From: Fasciola hepatica
Lineage: Eukaryota > Platyhelminthes > Trematoda > Plagiorchiida > Fasciolidae
Reading direction: 5' to 3'
DNA: 64,000 nt
NCBI GenBank assembly: GCA_948099385.1
Contig: CANUEZ040000196.1
Span: 2,525,001 to 2,589,000, forward strand
The first letter of the stretch is position 1, and each line of letters begins with the position of its first letter. Below, in pieces: positions 14,001 through 24,899 of this stretch. Below the pieces are notes generated by a model, which searched no databases, was not told the DNA's origin, and worked only from the letters and a program-made list of their open reading frames with translations. The position numbers and the translations under genes are program-made.

Positions 14001-14586
14001 CGCGAAGCTGGTTCTCACCATTCAAATTTGAAGCGAGTTTGGGAAGGGTGCTATATCATGTAGTGTAGATGTTGAACAAAGCGTTGATAGCCATCCCGGA
14101 TAGCCTTGTGTTGTTAAGTTGTTCGATTTACAATGGTTCACCGGTTGTTGGAGTGCCCGTCGGGGCTCGGTCGATGTGCACTGCTGATGAGTCGAATCCT
14201 TTGGAGGATGAAACAGCTGTACAGTGCTTCCATGGATTTCAATGCTCAGTTGAGCGTTCAAGCTGCATGATCAATCATATTATACAAATCTAATCTAATC
14301 TGATCTAATCTCGTACTACTAATCAATTGCATGCATATTAAGGAAGCTGTGTAGGTTGTTCATTTGGGAATGCGTTGGTTGTACTTAGGCCCCTACAGAG
14401 AAGTCATCCATCATAGGAGTCAATCGGTGTGCGCGAAGCTGGTTCTTACCATTCAAATTTGAAGCGAGTTTGGGAAGGGTGCTATATCATGTAGTGTAGA
14501 TGTTGAACAAAGCGTTGAGAGCCATCCCGGATAGCCTCGTGTTGTTAAGTTGTTCGATTCACAATGGTTCACCGGTTGTTGGAGTG
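11082..14586 (+). repeat. Near-perfect tandem duplication of a 4-mer, 1,728 bp
   Basis: Positions 11082-12858 match 12810-14586 at an offset of 1,728 bp, and I found no mismatch at the sites I compared. Shared private marks: TGATGTGTCGAGTCCCTAAG (11592 and 13320), CATCCCGATAGCCTTGCG (11933 and 13661), TTGACATCAACGCTGAATCGGGCGTTCTAG (from about 12073 and 13801), AGTAAAGAAG, GGTGGTTTTTAGG, GAATCCTTTGGAGG and CATATTAAGG. The edges are sharp: CTTGTG against CTCGTG on the left and GTGCCCG against GTGTTTG on the right. This is the clearest very recent duplication in the left part. Confidence 0.9.
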
Positions 14587-17046
14587 TTTGTGGGGGCTCG
14601 GTCGATGTGCACTGCTGATGAGTCGAGTCCCTTAGAGGATGAAACAGCTGTACAGTGCTTCCATGGATTTCAATGCTCAGTTGAGCGTTCAAGCTGCATG
14701 ATCAATCATATTATACAAATCTAATCTAATCTGATCTAATCTCGTACTACTAATCAATTGCATGCATAGTAAGGAAGCTGTGTAGGTTTTTCATTTGGGA
14801 ATGCGTTGGTTGTACTTAGGCCCCTACAGAGAAGTCATCCATCATAGGAGTGGATCGGTGTGCGCGAAGCTGGTTCTTACCATTCAAATTTGAAGCGAGT
14901 TTGGGAAGGGTGCTATATCATGTAGTGTAGATGTTGAACAAAGCGTTGAGAGCCATCCCGGATAGCCTTGTGTTGTTAAGTTGTTCGATTCACAATGGTT
15001 CACCGGTTGTTGGAGTTCCCGTGGGGGCTCGGTCGATGTGCACTGCTGATGAGTCGAGTCCCTTAGAGGATGAAACAGCTGTACAGTGCTTCCATGGATT
15101 TCAATGCTCAGTTGAGCGTTCAAGCTGCATGGTCAATCATATTATACAAATCTAATCTAATCTGACCTAATCTCGTACTACTAATCAATTGCATGCATAG
15201 TAAGGAAGCTGTGTAGGTTGTTCATTTGGGAATGCGTTGGTTGTACTTAGGCCCCTACAGAGAAGTCATCCATCATAGGAGTCGATCGGTGTGCGCGAAG
15301 CTGGTTCTTACCATTCAAATTTGAAACGAGTTTGGGAAGGGTGCTAAATCATGTAGTGTAGATGTTGAACAAAGCGTTGAGAGCCATCATGGATAGCCTT
15401 GTGTTGTCAAGTTATTCGATTCACAATGGTTCACCGGTTGTTGGAGTGCCCGTTGGGGCTCGGTCGATGTGCACTGCTGATGAGTCGAGTCCCTTAGAGG
15501 ATGAAACAGCTGTACAGTGCTTCCATGGATTTCAATGCTCAGTTGAGCGTTCAAGCTGCATGGTCAATCATATTATACAAATCTAATCTAATCTGACCTA
15601 ATCTCGTACTACTAATCAATTGCATGCATAGTAAGGAAGCTGTGTAGGTTGTTCATTTGGGAATGCGTTGGTTGTACTTAGGCCCCTACAGAGAAGTCAT
15701 CCATCATAGGAGTCGATCGGTGTGCGCGAAGCTGGTTCTTACCATTCAAATTGGAAGCGAGTTTGGGAAGGGTGCTATATCATGTAGTGTAGATGTTGAA
15801 CAAAGCGTGGAGAGCCATACGGATAGCCTTGTGTTGTTAAGTTGTTCGATTCACAATGGTTCACCGGTTGTTGGAGTGCCCGTGGGGGCTCGGTCGATGT
15901 GCACTGCTGATGAGTCGAGTCCCTTAGAGGATGAAACAGCTGTACAGTGCTTCCATGGATTTCAATGCTCAGTTGAGCGTTCAAGCTGCATGATCAATCA
16001 TATTATACAAATCTAATCTAATCTAATCTGATCTAATCTCGTACTACTAATCAATTGCATGCATAGTAAGGAAGCTGTGTAGGTTGTTCATTTGGGAATG
16101 TGTTGGTTGTACTTAGGCCCCTACAGAGAATTCATCCATCATAGGAGTCGATCGGTGTGCGCGAAGCTGGTTCTTACCATTCAAATTTGAAGCGAGTTTG
16201 GGAAGGGTGCTAAATCATGTAGTGTAGATGTTGAACAAAGCGTTGATAGCCATCCCGGATAGCCTTGTGTTGTTAAGTTGTTCGATTCACAATGGTTCAC
16301 CGGTTGTTGGAGTGCCCGTGGGGGCTCGGTCGATGTGCACTGCTGATCAGTCGAGTCCCTTAGAGGATGAAACAGCTGTACAGTGCTTACATGGACTTCA
16401 GCGCTGAATTGGGGGTTCAAGCTGCATGATCAATCATATTATACAAATCTAATCTAATCTAATCTAATCTAATCTCGTACTACTAATCAATTGCATGCAT
16501 AGTAAGGAAGCTGTGTAGGTTGTTCATTTGGGAATGCGTTGTTTGTACTTAGGCCCCTACAGAGAAGTCATCCATCATAGGAGTGGATCGGTGTGCGCGA
16601 ATCTGGTTCTTACCATTCAAATTTGAAGCGAGTTTGGGAAGGGTGCTATATCATGTAGTGTAGATGTTGAACAAAGCGTTGATAGCCATCCCGGATAGCC
16701 TTGTGTTGTTAAGTTGTTCGATTCACAATGGTTCACCGGTTGTTGGAGTGCCCGTGGGGGCTCGGTCGATGTGCACTGCTGATGAGTCGAGTCCCTTAGA
16801 GGATGAAACAGCTGTACAGTGCTTCCATGGATTTCAATGCTCAGTTGAGCGTTCAAGCTGCTTGATCAATCATATTATACAAATCTAATCTAATCTGATC
16901 TAATCTCGTACTACTAATCAATTGCATGCATAGTAAGGAAGCTGTGTAGGTTGTTCATTTGGGAATGCGTTGGTTGTACTTAGGCCCCTACAAAGAAGTC
17001 ATCCATCATAGGAGTCGATCGGTGTGCGCGAAGCTGGTTCTTACCA

Positions 17047-17058
17047 TTCAAATTTGAA
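17047..17058. other. 12-bp perfect palindrome TTCAAATTTGAA (one per consensus monomer)
   Basis: The motif equals its own reverse complement and lies 37 bp before the anchor ATG in consensus copies. Variants break the symmetry in recognisable lineages: TTCAAATTGGAA in several left copies (for example near 1075, 2370 and 15750), and TTCAAATTTAGA in the Q class of the right part. A dimeric DNA-binding protein could use such a site, but nothing in the window identifies one. Confidence 0.6.
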
Positions 17059-17287
17059 GCGAGTTTGGGAAGGGTGCTATATCATGTAGTGTAGATGTTG
17101 AACAAAGCGTTGATAGCCATCCCGGATAGCCTTGTGTTGTTAAGTTGTTCGATTCACAATGGTTCACCGGTTGTTGGTGTGCCCGTGGGGGCTCGGTCGA
17201 TGTGCACTGCTGATGAGTCGAGTCCCTTAGAGGATGAAACAGCTGTACAGTGCTTCCATGGATTTCAATGCTCAGTTGAGCGTTCAA
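17048..17287 (-). other. Recurrent 79-codon minus-strand open frame, probably non-coding
   Basis: An antisense frame (MNAQLSIEI to NSLQI) overlaps most of the plus-strand frame, and its stop codon lies in the TTCAAATTTGAA palindrome. It is lost by class-specific stops in the right part: in P copies CACTACTG creates TAG, and in Q copies TTGTTCAG creates TGA. Only R-like copies keep it there. No known family is recognised. The easy loss argues against function. Confidence 0.2.
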
Positions 17288-17319
17288 GCTGCATGATCAA
17301 TCATATTATACAAATCTAA
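17095..17319 (+). other. Recurrent 74-codon plus-strand open frame, probably non-coding
   Basis: The frame starts at the anchor ATG (MLNKAL) and ends at the TAA formed inside the first AATCT pentamers. About 118 of 148 copies are open over at least 61 codons. There is no signal peptide, clear domain or recognisable family. Copies lose the frame by type B blocks (in-frame TGA), CCCTAAG (TAA), single-base indels, or the GTGTGTTTGTCGG variant. Differences between copies often change amino acids (G/W/V in the VPVxARS region, I/R after NKAL, S/F in VLLSC). I see no ribosome-binding or splicing context that would select it. Sequence homogenisation alone keeps such a frame open in many copies. Confidence 0.25.
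17239..17261. other. Palindrome cluster ACAGCTGT / CTGTACAG / CCATGG
   Basis: Two 8-bp palindromes overlap by four bases (ACAGCTGT and CTGTACAG) and a 6-bp palindrome, CCATGG, follows five bases later. The cluster is among the best conserved parts of the unit. ACAACTGT is a recurrent single-base variant that breaks the first palindrome (for example at 832, 5150, 18108, 19825 and 21548). These are also ordinary restriction-site sequences, so digestion with an enzyme cutting CCATGG should give a 431-bp ladder. Confidence 0.55.
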
Positions 17320-17337
17320 TCTAATCTGATCTAATCT
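17313..17337 (+). repeat. AATCT pentamer microsatellite closing each monomer
   Basis: Five perfect pentamer steps, (AATCT)3-GATCT-AATCT, sit between the ATACAA box and the next unit's GTACTACT. This tract is the main source of unit length change. Six-pentamer copies give 436-bp spacing (for example the steps from 4136, 8025, 11475, 16228, 25282, 26580, 37371 and 48169). Most six-pentamer copies are all AATCT and lack the GATCT step. On the minus strand the tract reads (AGATT)n, equivalently (TTAGA)n. Replication slippage or unequal exchange would explain the whole-pentamer steps. Confidence 0.9.
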
Positions 17338-19199
17338 CGTACTACTAATCAATTGCATGCATAGTAAGGAAGCTGTGTAGGTTGTTCATTTGGGAATGCG
17401 TTGGTTGTACTTAGGCCCCTACAGAGAAGTCATCCATCATAGGAGTCGATCGGTGTAGGCGAACCTGGTTCTTACCATTCGAATTTAAAGCGAGTTTGAG
17501 AAGGGTGCTATATCATGTAGTGTAGATGTTGAACAAAGCGTTGATAGCCATCCCGGATAGCCTTGTGTTGTTAAATTGCTCGATTCACAATGGTTCACCA
17601 GTTGTTGGAGTGCCCGTGTGGGCTCGGTCGATGTGCACTGCTGATGAGTCGAGTCCCTTAGAGGATGAAACAGCTGTACAGTGCTTCCATGGATTTCAAT
17701 GCTCAGTTGAGCGTTCAAGCTGCATGATCAATCATATTATACAAATCTAATCTAATCTAATCTAATCTAATCTCGTACTACTAATCAATTGCATGCATAG
17801 TAAGGAAGCTGTGTAGGTTGTTCATTTGGGAATGCGTTGGTTGTACTTAGGCCCCTACAGAGAAGTCATCCATCATAGGAGTCGATCGGTGTGCGCGAAG
17901 CTGGTTCTTACCATTCAAATTGGAAGCGAGTTTAGGAAGGGTGCTATATCATGTAGTGTAGATGTTGAACAAAGCGTTGATAGCCATCCCGGATAGCCTT
18001 GTGTTGTTAAGTTGTTCGATTCACAATGGTTCACCAGTTGTTGGAGTGCCCGTGGGGGCTCGATCGATGTGCACTGCTGATGAGTCGAGTCCCTTAAAGG
18101 ATGAAACAACTGTACAGTGCTTCCATGGATTTCAATGCTCAGTTGAGCGTTCAAGCTGCATGATCAATCATGTTATAGAAATCTAATCTGAACTCATCTC
18201 GTAATATTAATCAATTGCATGCATTGTAAGGAAGCTGTGTACGTTGTTCATTTGGGAATGCGTTGGTGGTTTTTAGGCCCCTACAGAGAACTCATCCATC
18301 ATAGGAGTCGATCGGTGTGCGCGAAGCTGGTTCTTACCATTCAAATTTGAAGCGAGTTTGGGAAGGGTGCTATATCATGTAGTGTAGATGTTGAACAAAG
18401 CGTTGATAGCCATCCCGGATAGCCTTGTGTTGTTAAGTTGTTCGATTCACAATGGTTCACCGGTTGTTGGAGTGCCCGTGGGGGCTCGGTCGATGTGCAC
18501 TGCTGATGAGTCGAGTCCCTTAGAGGATGAAACAGCTGTACAGTGCTTCCATGGATTTCAATGCTCAGTTGAGCGTTCAAGCTGCATGATCAATCATATT
18601 ATACAAATCAAATCTAATCTAATCTAATCTCGTACTACTAATCAATTGCATGCATAGTAAGGAAGCTGTGTAGGTTGTTCATTTGGGAATGCGTTGGTTG
18701 TACTTAGGCCCCTACAGAGAAGTCATCCATCATAGGAGTCGATCGGTGTGCGCGAAGCTGGTTCTTACCATTCAAATTAGAAGCGAGTTTGGGAAGGGTG
18801 CTATATCATGTAGTGTAGATGTTGAACAAAGCGTTGAGAGCCATCCCGGATAGCCTTGTGTTGTTAAGTTGTTCGATTTACAATGGTTCACCGGTTGTTG
18901 GAGTGCCCGTGGGGGCTCGGTCGATGTGCACTGCTGATGAGTCGAGTCCCTTAGAGGATGAAACAACTGTACAGTGCTTCCATGGATTTCAATGCTCAGT
19001 TGAGCGTTCAATCTGCATGGTCAATCATATTATACAAATCTAATCTGATCTAATCTAATCTCGTACTACTAATCAATTGCATGCATAGTAAGGAAGCTGT
19101 GTAGGTTGTTCATTTGGGAATGCGTTGGTTGTACTAAGGCCCCTCCAAAGAAGTCATCCATCATAGGAGTCGATCGGTGTGCGCGAAGCTGGTTCTTAC

Positions 19200-22100
19200 C
19201 ATTCAAATTTGAAGCGAGTTTGGGAAGGGTGCTATATCATGTAGTGTAGATGTTGAACAAAGCGTTGATAGCCATCCCGGATAGCCTTGTGTTGTTAAGT
19301 TGTTCGATTCACAATGGTTCACCGATTCACCGTTGCCCGTGGAGGCTCGGTCGATGTGCACTGCTGATGAGTCGAGTCCCTTAGAGGATGAAACAGCTGT
19401 ACAGTGCTTCCATGAACATCAACGCTGAATCGGGCGTTCGAGCTGCATGATCAATCATATTATACAAATCTAATATAATCTAATCTAATCTCGTACTACT
19501 AATCAATTGCATGCATAGTAAGGAAGCTGTGTAGGTTGTTCATTTGGGAATGCGTTGGTTGTACTTAGGCCCCTCCAGAGAAGTCATCCATCATAGGAGT
19601 CGATCGGTGTGCGCGAAGCTGGTTCTTACCATTCAAATTTGAAGCGAGTTTGGGAAGGGTGCTATATCATGTAGTGTAGATGTTGAACAAAGCGTTGATA
19701 GCCATCCCGGATAGCCTTGTGTTGTTAAGTTGTTCGATTCACAATGGTTCACCGGTTGTTGGAGTGCCCGTGGGGGCTCGGTCGATGTGCACTGCTGATG
19801 AGTCGAGTCCCCTAAAGGATGAAACAACTGTACAGTGCTTCCATGGATTTCAATGCTCAGTTGAGCGTTCAAGCTGCATGATCAATCATATTATACAAAT
19901 CTAATCTAATCTGATCTAATCTCGTACTACTAATCAATTGCATGCAAAGTAAGGAAGCTGTGTAGGTTGTTCATTTGGGAATGCGTTGGTTGTACTTAGG
20001 CCCCTACAGAGAAGTCATCCATCATAGGAGTGGATCGGTGTGCGCGAAGCTGGTTCTTACCATTCAAATTTGAAGCGAGTTTGGGAAGGGTGCTATATCA
20101 TGTAGTGTAGATGTTGAACAAAGCGTTGAGAGCCATCCCGGATAGCCTTGTGTTGTTAAGTTGTTCGATTTACAATGGTTCACCGGTTGTTGGAGTGCCC
20201 GTGGAGGCTCGGTCGATGTGCACTGCTGATGAGTCGAGTCCCTTAGAGCATGAAACAGCTGTACAGTGCTTCCATGGATTTCAATGCTCAGTTGAGCGTT
20301 CAAGCTGCATGATCAATCATATTATACAAATGTAATCTAATCTAATCTAATCTCGTACTACTAATCAATTGCATGCATAGTAAGGAAGCTGTGTAGGTTG
20401 TTCATTTGGGAATGCGTTGGTTGTACTTAGGCCCCTACAGAGAAGTCATCCATCATAGGAGTCGATCGGTGTGCGCGAAGCTGGTTCTTACCATTCAAAT
20501 TTGAAGCGAGTTTGGGAAGGGTGCTATATCATGTAGTGTAGATGTTGAACAAAGCGTTGATAACCATCTCGGATAGCCTTGTGTTGTTAAGTTGTTCGAT
20601 TTACAATGGTTCACCGGTTGTTGGAGTGCCCGTGGGGGCTCGGTCGATGTGCACTGCTGATGAGTCGAGTCCCTTAGAGGATGAAACAACTGTACAGTGC
20701 TTCCATGGATTTCAATGCTCAGTTGAGCGTTCAATCTGCATGGTCAATCATATTATACAAATCTAATCTGATCTGATCTAATCTCGTACTACTAATCATT
20801 TGCATGCATAATATGGAAGCTGTGTAGGTTGTTCATTTGGGAATGCGTTCGTTGTACTTAGGCCCCTACAGAGAAGTCATCCATCATAGGAGTCGATCGG
20901 TGTGCGCGAAGCTGGTTCTTACCATTCAAATTTGAAGCGAGTTTGGGAAGGGTGCTATATCATGTAGTGTAGATGTTGAACAAAGCGTTGATAGCCATCC
21001 CGGATAGCCTTGTGTTGTTAAGTTGTTCGATTCACAATGGTTCACCGATTCACCGTTGCCCGTGGAGGCTCGGTCGATGTGCACTGCTGATGAGTCGAGT
21101 CCCTTAGAGGATGAAACAGCTGTACAGTGCTTCCATGAACATCAACGCTGAATCGGGCGTTCGAGCTGCATGATCAATCATATTATACAAATCTAATATA
21201 ATCTAATCTAATCTCGTACTACTAATCAATTGCATGCATAGTAAGGAAGCTGTGTAGGTTGTGCATTTGGGAATGCGTTGGTTGTACTTAGGCCCCTCCA
21301 GAGAAGTCATCCATCATAGGAGTCGATCGGTGTGCGCGAAGCTGGTTCTTACCATTCAAATTTGAAGCGAGTTTGGGAAGGGTGCTATATCATGTAGTGT
21401 AGATGTTGAACAAAGCGTTGATAGCCATCCCGGATAGCCTTGTGTTGTTAAGTTGTTCGATTCACAATGGTTCACCGGTTGTTGGAGTGCCCGTGGGGGC
21501 TCGGTCGATGTGCACTGCTGATGAGTCGAGTCCCCTAAAGGATGAAACAACTGTACAGTGCTTCCATGGATTTCAATGCTCAGTTGAGCGTTCAAGCTGC
21601 ATGATCAATCATATTATACAAATCTAATCTAATCTGATCTAATCTCGTACTACTAATCAATTGCATGCAAAGTAAGGAAGCTGTGTAGGTTGTTCATTTG
21701 GGAATGCGTTGGTTGTACTTAGGCCCCTACAGAGAAGTCATCCATCATAGGAGTGGATCGGTGTGCGCGAAGCTGGTTCTTACCATTCAAATTTGAAGCG
21801 AGTTTGGGAAGGGTGCTATATCATGTAGTGTAGATGTTGAACAAAGCGTTGAGAGCCATCCCGGATAGCCTTGTGTTGTTAAGTTGTTCGATTCACAATG
21901 GTTCACCGGTTGTTGGAGTGCCCGTGGAGGCTCGGTCGATGTGCACTGCTGATGAGTCGAGTCCCTTAGAGCATGAAACAGCTGTACAGTGCTTCCATGG
22001 ATTTCAATGCTCAGTTGAGCGTTCAAGCTGCATGATCAATCATATTATACAAATGTAATCTAATCTAATCTAATCTCGTACTACTAATCAATTGCATGCA

Positions 22101-22343
22101 TAGTAAGGAAGCTGTGTAGGTTGTTCATTTGGGAATGCGTTGGTTGTACTTAGGCCCCTACAGAGAAGTCATCCATCATAGGAGTCGATCGGTGTGCGCG
22201 AAGCTGGTTCTTACCATTCAAATTTGAAGCGAGTTTGGGAAGGGTGCTATATCATGTAGTGTAGATGTTGAACAAAGCGTTGATAGCCATCTCGGATAGC
22301 CTTGTGTTGTTAAGTTGTTCGATTTACAATGGTTCACCGGTTG
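19200..22343 (+). repeat. Tandem duplication of a 4-mer, 1,723 bp
   Basis: Positions of about 19200-20620 match about 20923-22343 at an offset of 1,723 bp. Shared marks: GATTCACCGTTGCCCG (19324 and 21047), CATGAACATCAACGCTGAATC (19411 and 21134), AATCTAATATAATC, CCCCTCCAGAG, CCCCTAAAGG, GCATGCAAAG, GAGCATGAAAC and CAAATGTAATC. A few substitutions separate the copies (GATTTACAATGG against GATTCACAATGG; TAACCATC against TAGCCATC). This duplication is slightly older than the one at 11-14.6 kb. Confidence 0.88.
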
Positions 22344-24899
22344 TTGGAGTGCCCGTTGGGGCTCGGTCGATGTGCACTGCTGATGAGTCGAGTCCCCTAA
22401 AGGATGAAACAACTGTACAGTGCTTCCATGAACATCAACGCTGAATCGGGCGTTCGAGCTGCATGATCAATCATATTATACAAATTTAATCTGATCTTAT
22501 CTAATCTCGTACAACTAATCAATTGCATGCATAGTAAGGAAGCTGTGTAGGTTGTTCATTTGGGAATGCGTTGGTTGTACTTAGGCCCCTACAGAGCAGT
22601 CATCCATCATAGGAGTCGATCGGTGTGCGCGAAGCTGGTTCTTACCATTCAAATTTGAAGCGAGTTTGGGAACGGTGCTATATCATGTAGTTTAGATGTT
22701 GAACAAAGCGTTGAGAGCCATCCCGGATAGCCTTGTGTTGTTAAGTTGTTCGATTCACAATGGTTCACCGGTTGTTGGAGTGCCCGTGGGGGCTCGGTCG
22801 ATGTGCACTGCTGATGAGTCGAGTCCCTTAGAGGATGAAACAGCTGTACAGTGCTTCCATGGATTTCAATGCTCAGTTGAGCGTTCAATCTGCATGATCA
22901 ATCATATTATACAAATCTAATCTAATCTAATCTAATCTCGTACTACTAATCAATTGCATGCATAGTAAGGAAGCTGTGTAGGTTTTTCATTTGGGAATGC
23001 GTTGGTTGTACTTAGGCCCCTACAGAGAAGTCATCCATCATAGGAGTCAATCGGTGTGCGCAAAGCTGGTTCTTACCATTCAAATTTGAAGCGAGTTTGG
23101 GAAGGGTGCTATATCATGTAGTGTAGATGTTGAACAAAGCGTTGAGAGCCATCCCGGATAGCCTTGTGTTGTTAAGTTGTTCGATTCACAATGGTTCACC
23201 GGTTGTTGGAGTGCCCGTGGGGGCTCGATCGATGTGCACTGCTGATGAGTCGAGTCCCCTAAAGGATGAAACAACTGTACAGTGCTTCCATGGATTTCAA
23301 TGCTCAGTTGAGCGTTCAAGCTGCATGATCAATCATATTATACAAATCTAATCTAATCTGATCTAATCTCGTACTACTAATCAATTGCATGCATAGTAAG
23401 GAAGCTGTGTAGGTTGTTCATTTGGGAATGCGTTGGTTGTACTTAGGCCCCTACAGAGAAGTCATCCATCATAGGAGTGGATCGGTGTGCGCGAAGCTGG
23501 TTCTTACCATTCAAATTTGAAGCGAGTTTGGGAAGGGTGCTATATCATGTAGTGTAGATGTTGAACAAAGCGTTGAGAGCCATTCCGGATAGCCTTGTGT
23601 TGTTAAGTTGTTCGATTCACAATGGTTCACCGGTTGTTGGAGTGCCCGTGGGGGCTCGGTCGATGTGCACTGCTGATGAGTCGAGTCCCTTAGAGGATGA
23701 AACAGCTGTACAGTGCTTCCATCCATTTCAATGCTCAGTTGAGCGTTCAAGCTGCATGACCAATCATATTATACAAATCTAATCTAATCTGATCTAATCT
23801 CGTACTACTAATCAATTGCATGCATAGTAAGGAAGCTGTGTAGGTTGTTCATTTGGGAATGCGTTGGTTGTACTAAGGCCCCTCCAAAGAAGTCATCCAT
23901 CAAAGGAGTGGATCGGTGTGCGCAAAGCTGGTTCTTACCATTCAAATTTGAAGCGAGTTTGGGAAGGGTGCTATATCATGTAGTGTAGATGTTGAACAAA
24001 GCGTTGAGAGCCATCCCGGATAGCCCTGTGTTGTTAAGTTGTTCGATTCACAATGGTTCACTAGTTGTTGGAGTGCCCGTGGGGGCTCGGTCGATGTGCA
24101 CTGCTGATGAGTCGAGTCCCTTAGAGGATGAAACAGCTGTACAGTGCTTCCATGGATTTCAATGCTCAGTTGAGCGTTCAAGCTGCATGATCAATCATAT
24201 TATACAAATCTAATCTAATCTAATCTAATCTCGTACTACTAATCAATTGCATGCATAGTAAGGAAGCTGTGTAGGTTGTTCATTTGGGAATGCGTTGGTT
24301 GTACTTAGGCCCCTACAGAGAAGTCATCCATCATAGGAGTCGATCGGTGTGCGCGAAGCTGGTTCTTACCATTCAAATTTGAAGCGAGTTTTGGAAGGGT
24401 GCTATATCATGTAGTGTAGATGTTGAACAAAGCGTTGATAGCTCTCCCGGATAGCCTTGTGTTGTTAAGTTGTTCGATTCACAATGGTTCACCGGTTGTT
24501 GGAGTGCCCGTGGGGGCTCGGTCGATGTGCACTGCTGATAAGTCGAGTCCCTTAGAGGATGAAACAGCTGTACAGTGCTTCCATGGATTTCAATGCTCAG
24601 TTGAGCGTTCAAGCTGCATGATCAATCATATTATACAAATCTAATCTAATCTGATCTAATCTCGTACTACTAATCAATTGCATGCATAGTAAGGAAGCTG
24701 TGTAGGTTGTTCATTTGGGAATGTGTTGGTTGTACTTAGGCCCCTCCAGAGAAGTCATCCATCATAGGAGTCGATCGGTGTGCGCAAAGCTGGTTCTTAC
24801 CATTCAAATTGGAAGCGAGTTTGGGAAGGGTGCTATATCATGTAGTGTAGATGTTGAACAAAGCGTTGATAGCCATCCCGGATAGCCTTGTGTTGTTAA

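Larger units (their letters stand above)
16908..17338 (+). repeat. Representative 431-bp monomer (reference for layout)
   Basis: This copy is close to consensus. Using the first base after the pentamer tract (GTACTACTAATC) as the arbitrary unit start, the order is: CAATTG at 16919-16924 and TGCATGCA at 16923-16930; a conserved stretch including TTAGGCCCCTAC; GCGCGAAGCTGG at 17026-17037; the palindrome TTCAAATTTGAA at 17047-17058; the anchor ATG at 17095; GTTCGATTC at 17147-17155; ACAGCTGT at 17239-17246, overlapping CTGTACAG at 17243-17250; CCATGG at 17256-17261; and five pentamers at 17313-17337. Private deviations of this copy are CAAAGAAG instead of CAGAGAAG and GGTGTGCCC instead of GGAGTGCCC. 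The unit start is a convention, not a biological boundary. Confidence 0.95.

Noticed and set aside
16908..16930. Branch-point-like TACTAAT and splice-donor-like AGTAAGG in the unit start
   Set aside because: Short matches expected by chance. There is no exon, acceptor or coding continuity to support an intron.
17141..17162. tRNA gene around GTTCGATTC
   Set aside because: The bases flanking the loop-like motif (AGTTG and CACAA) do not pair as a T arm, and no acceptor or anticodon arm is present.
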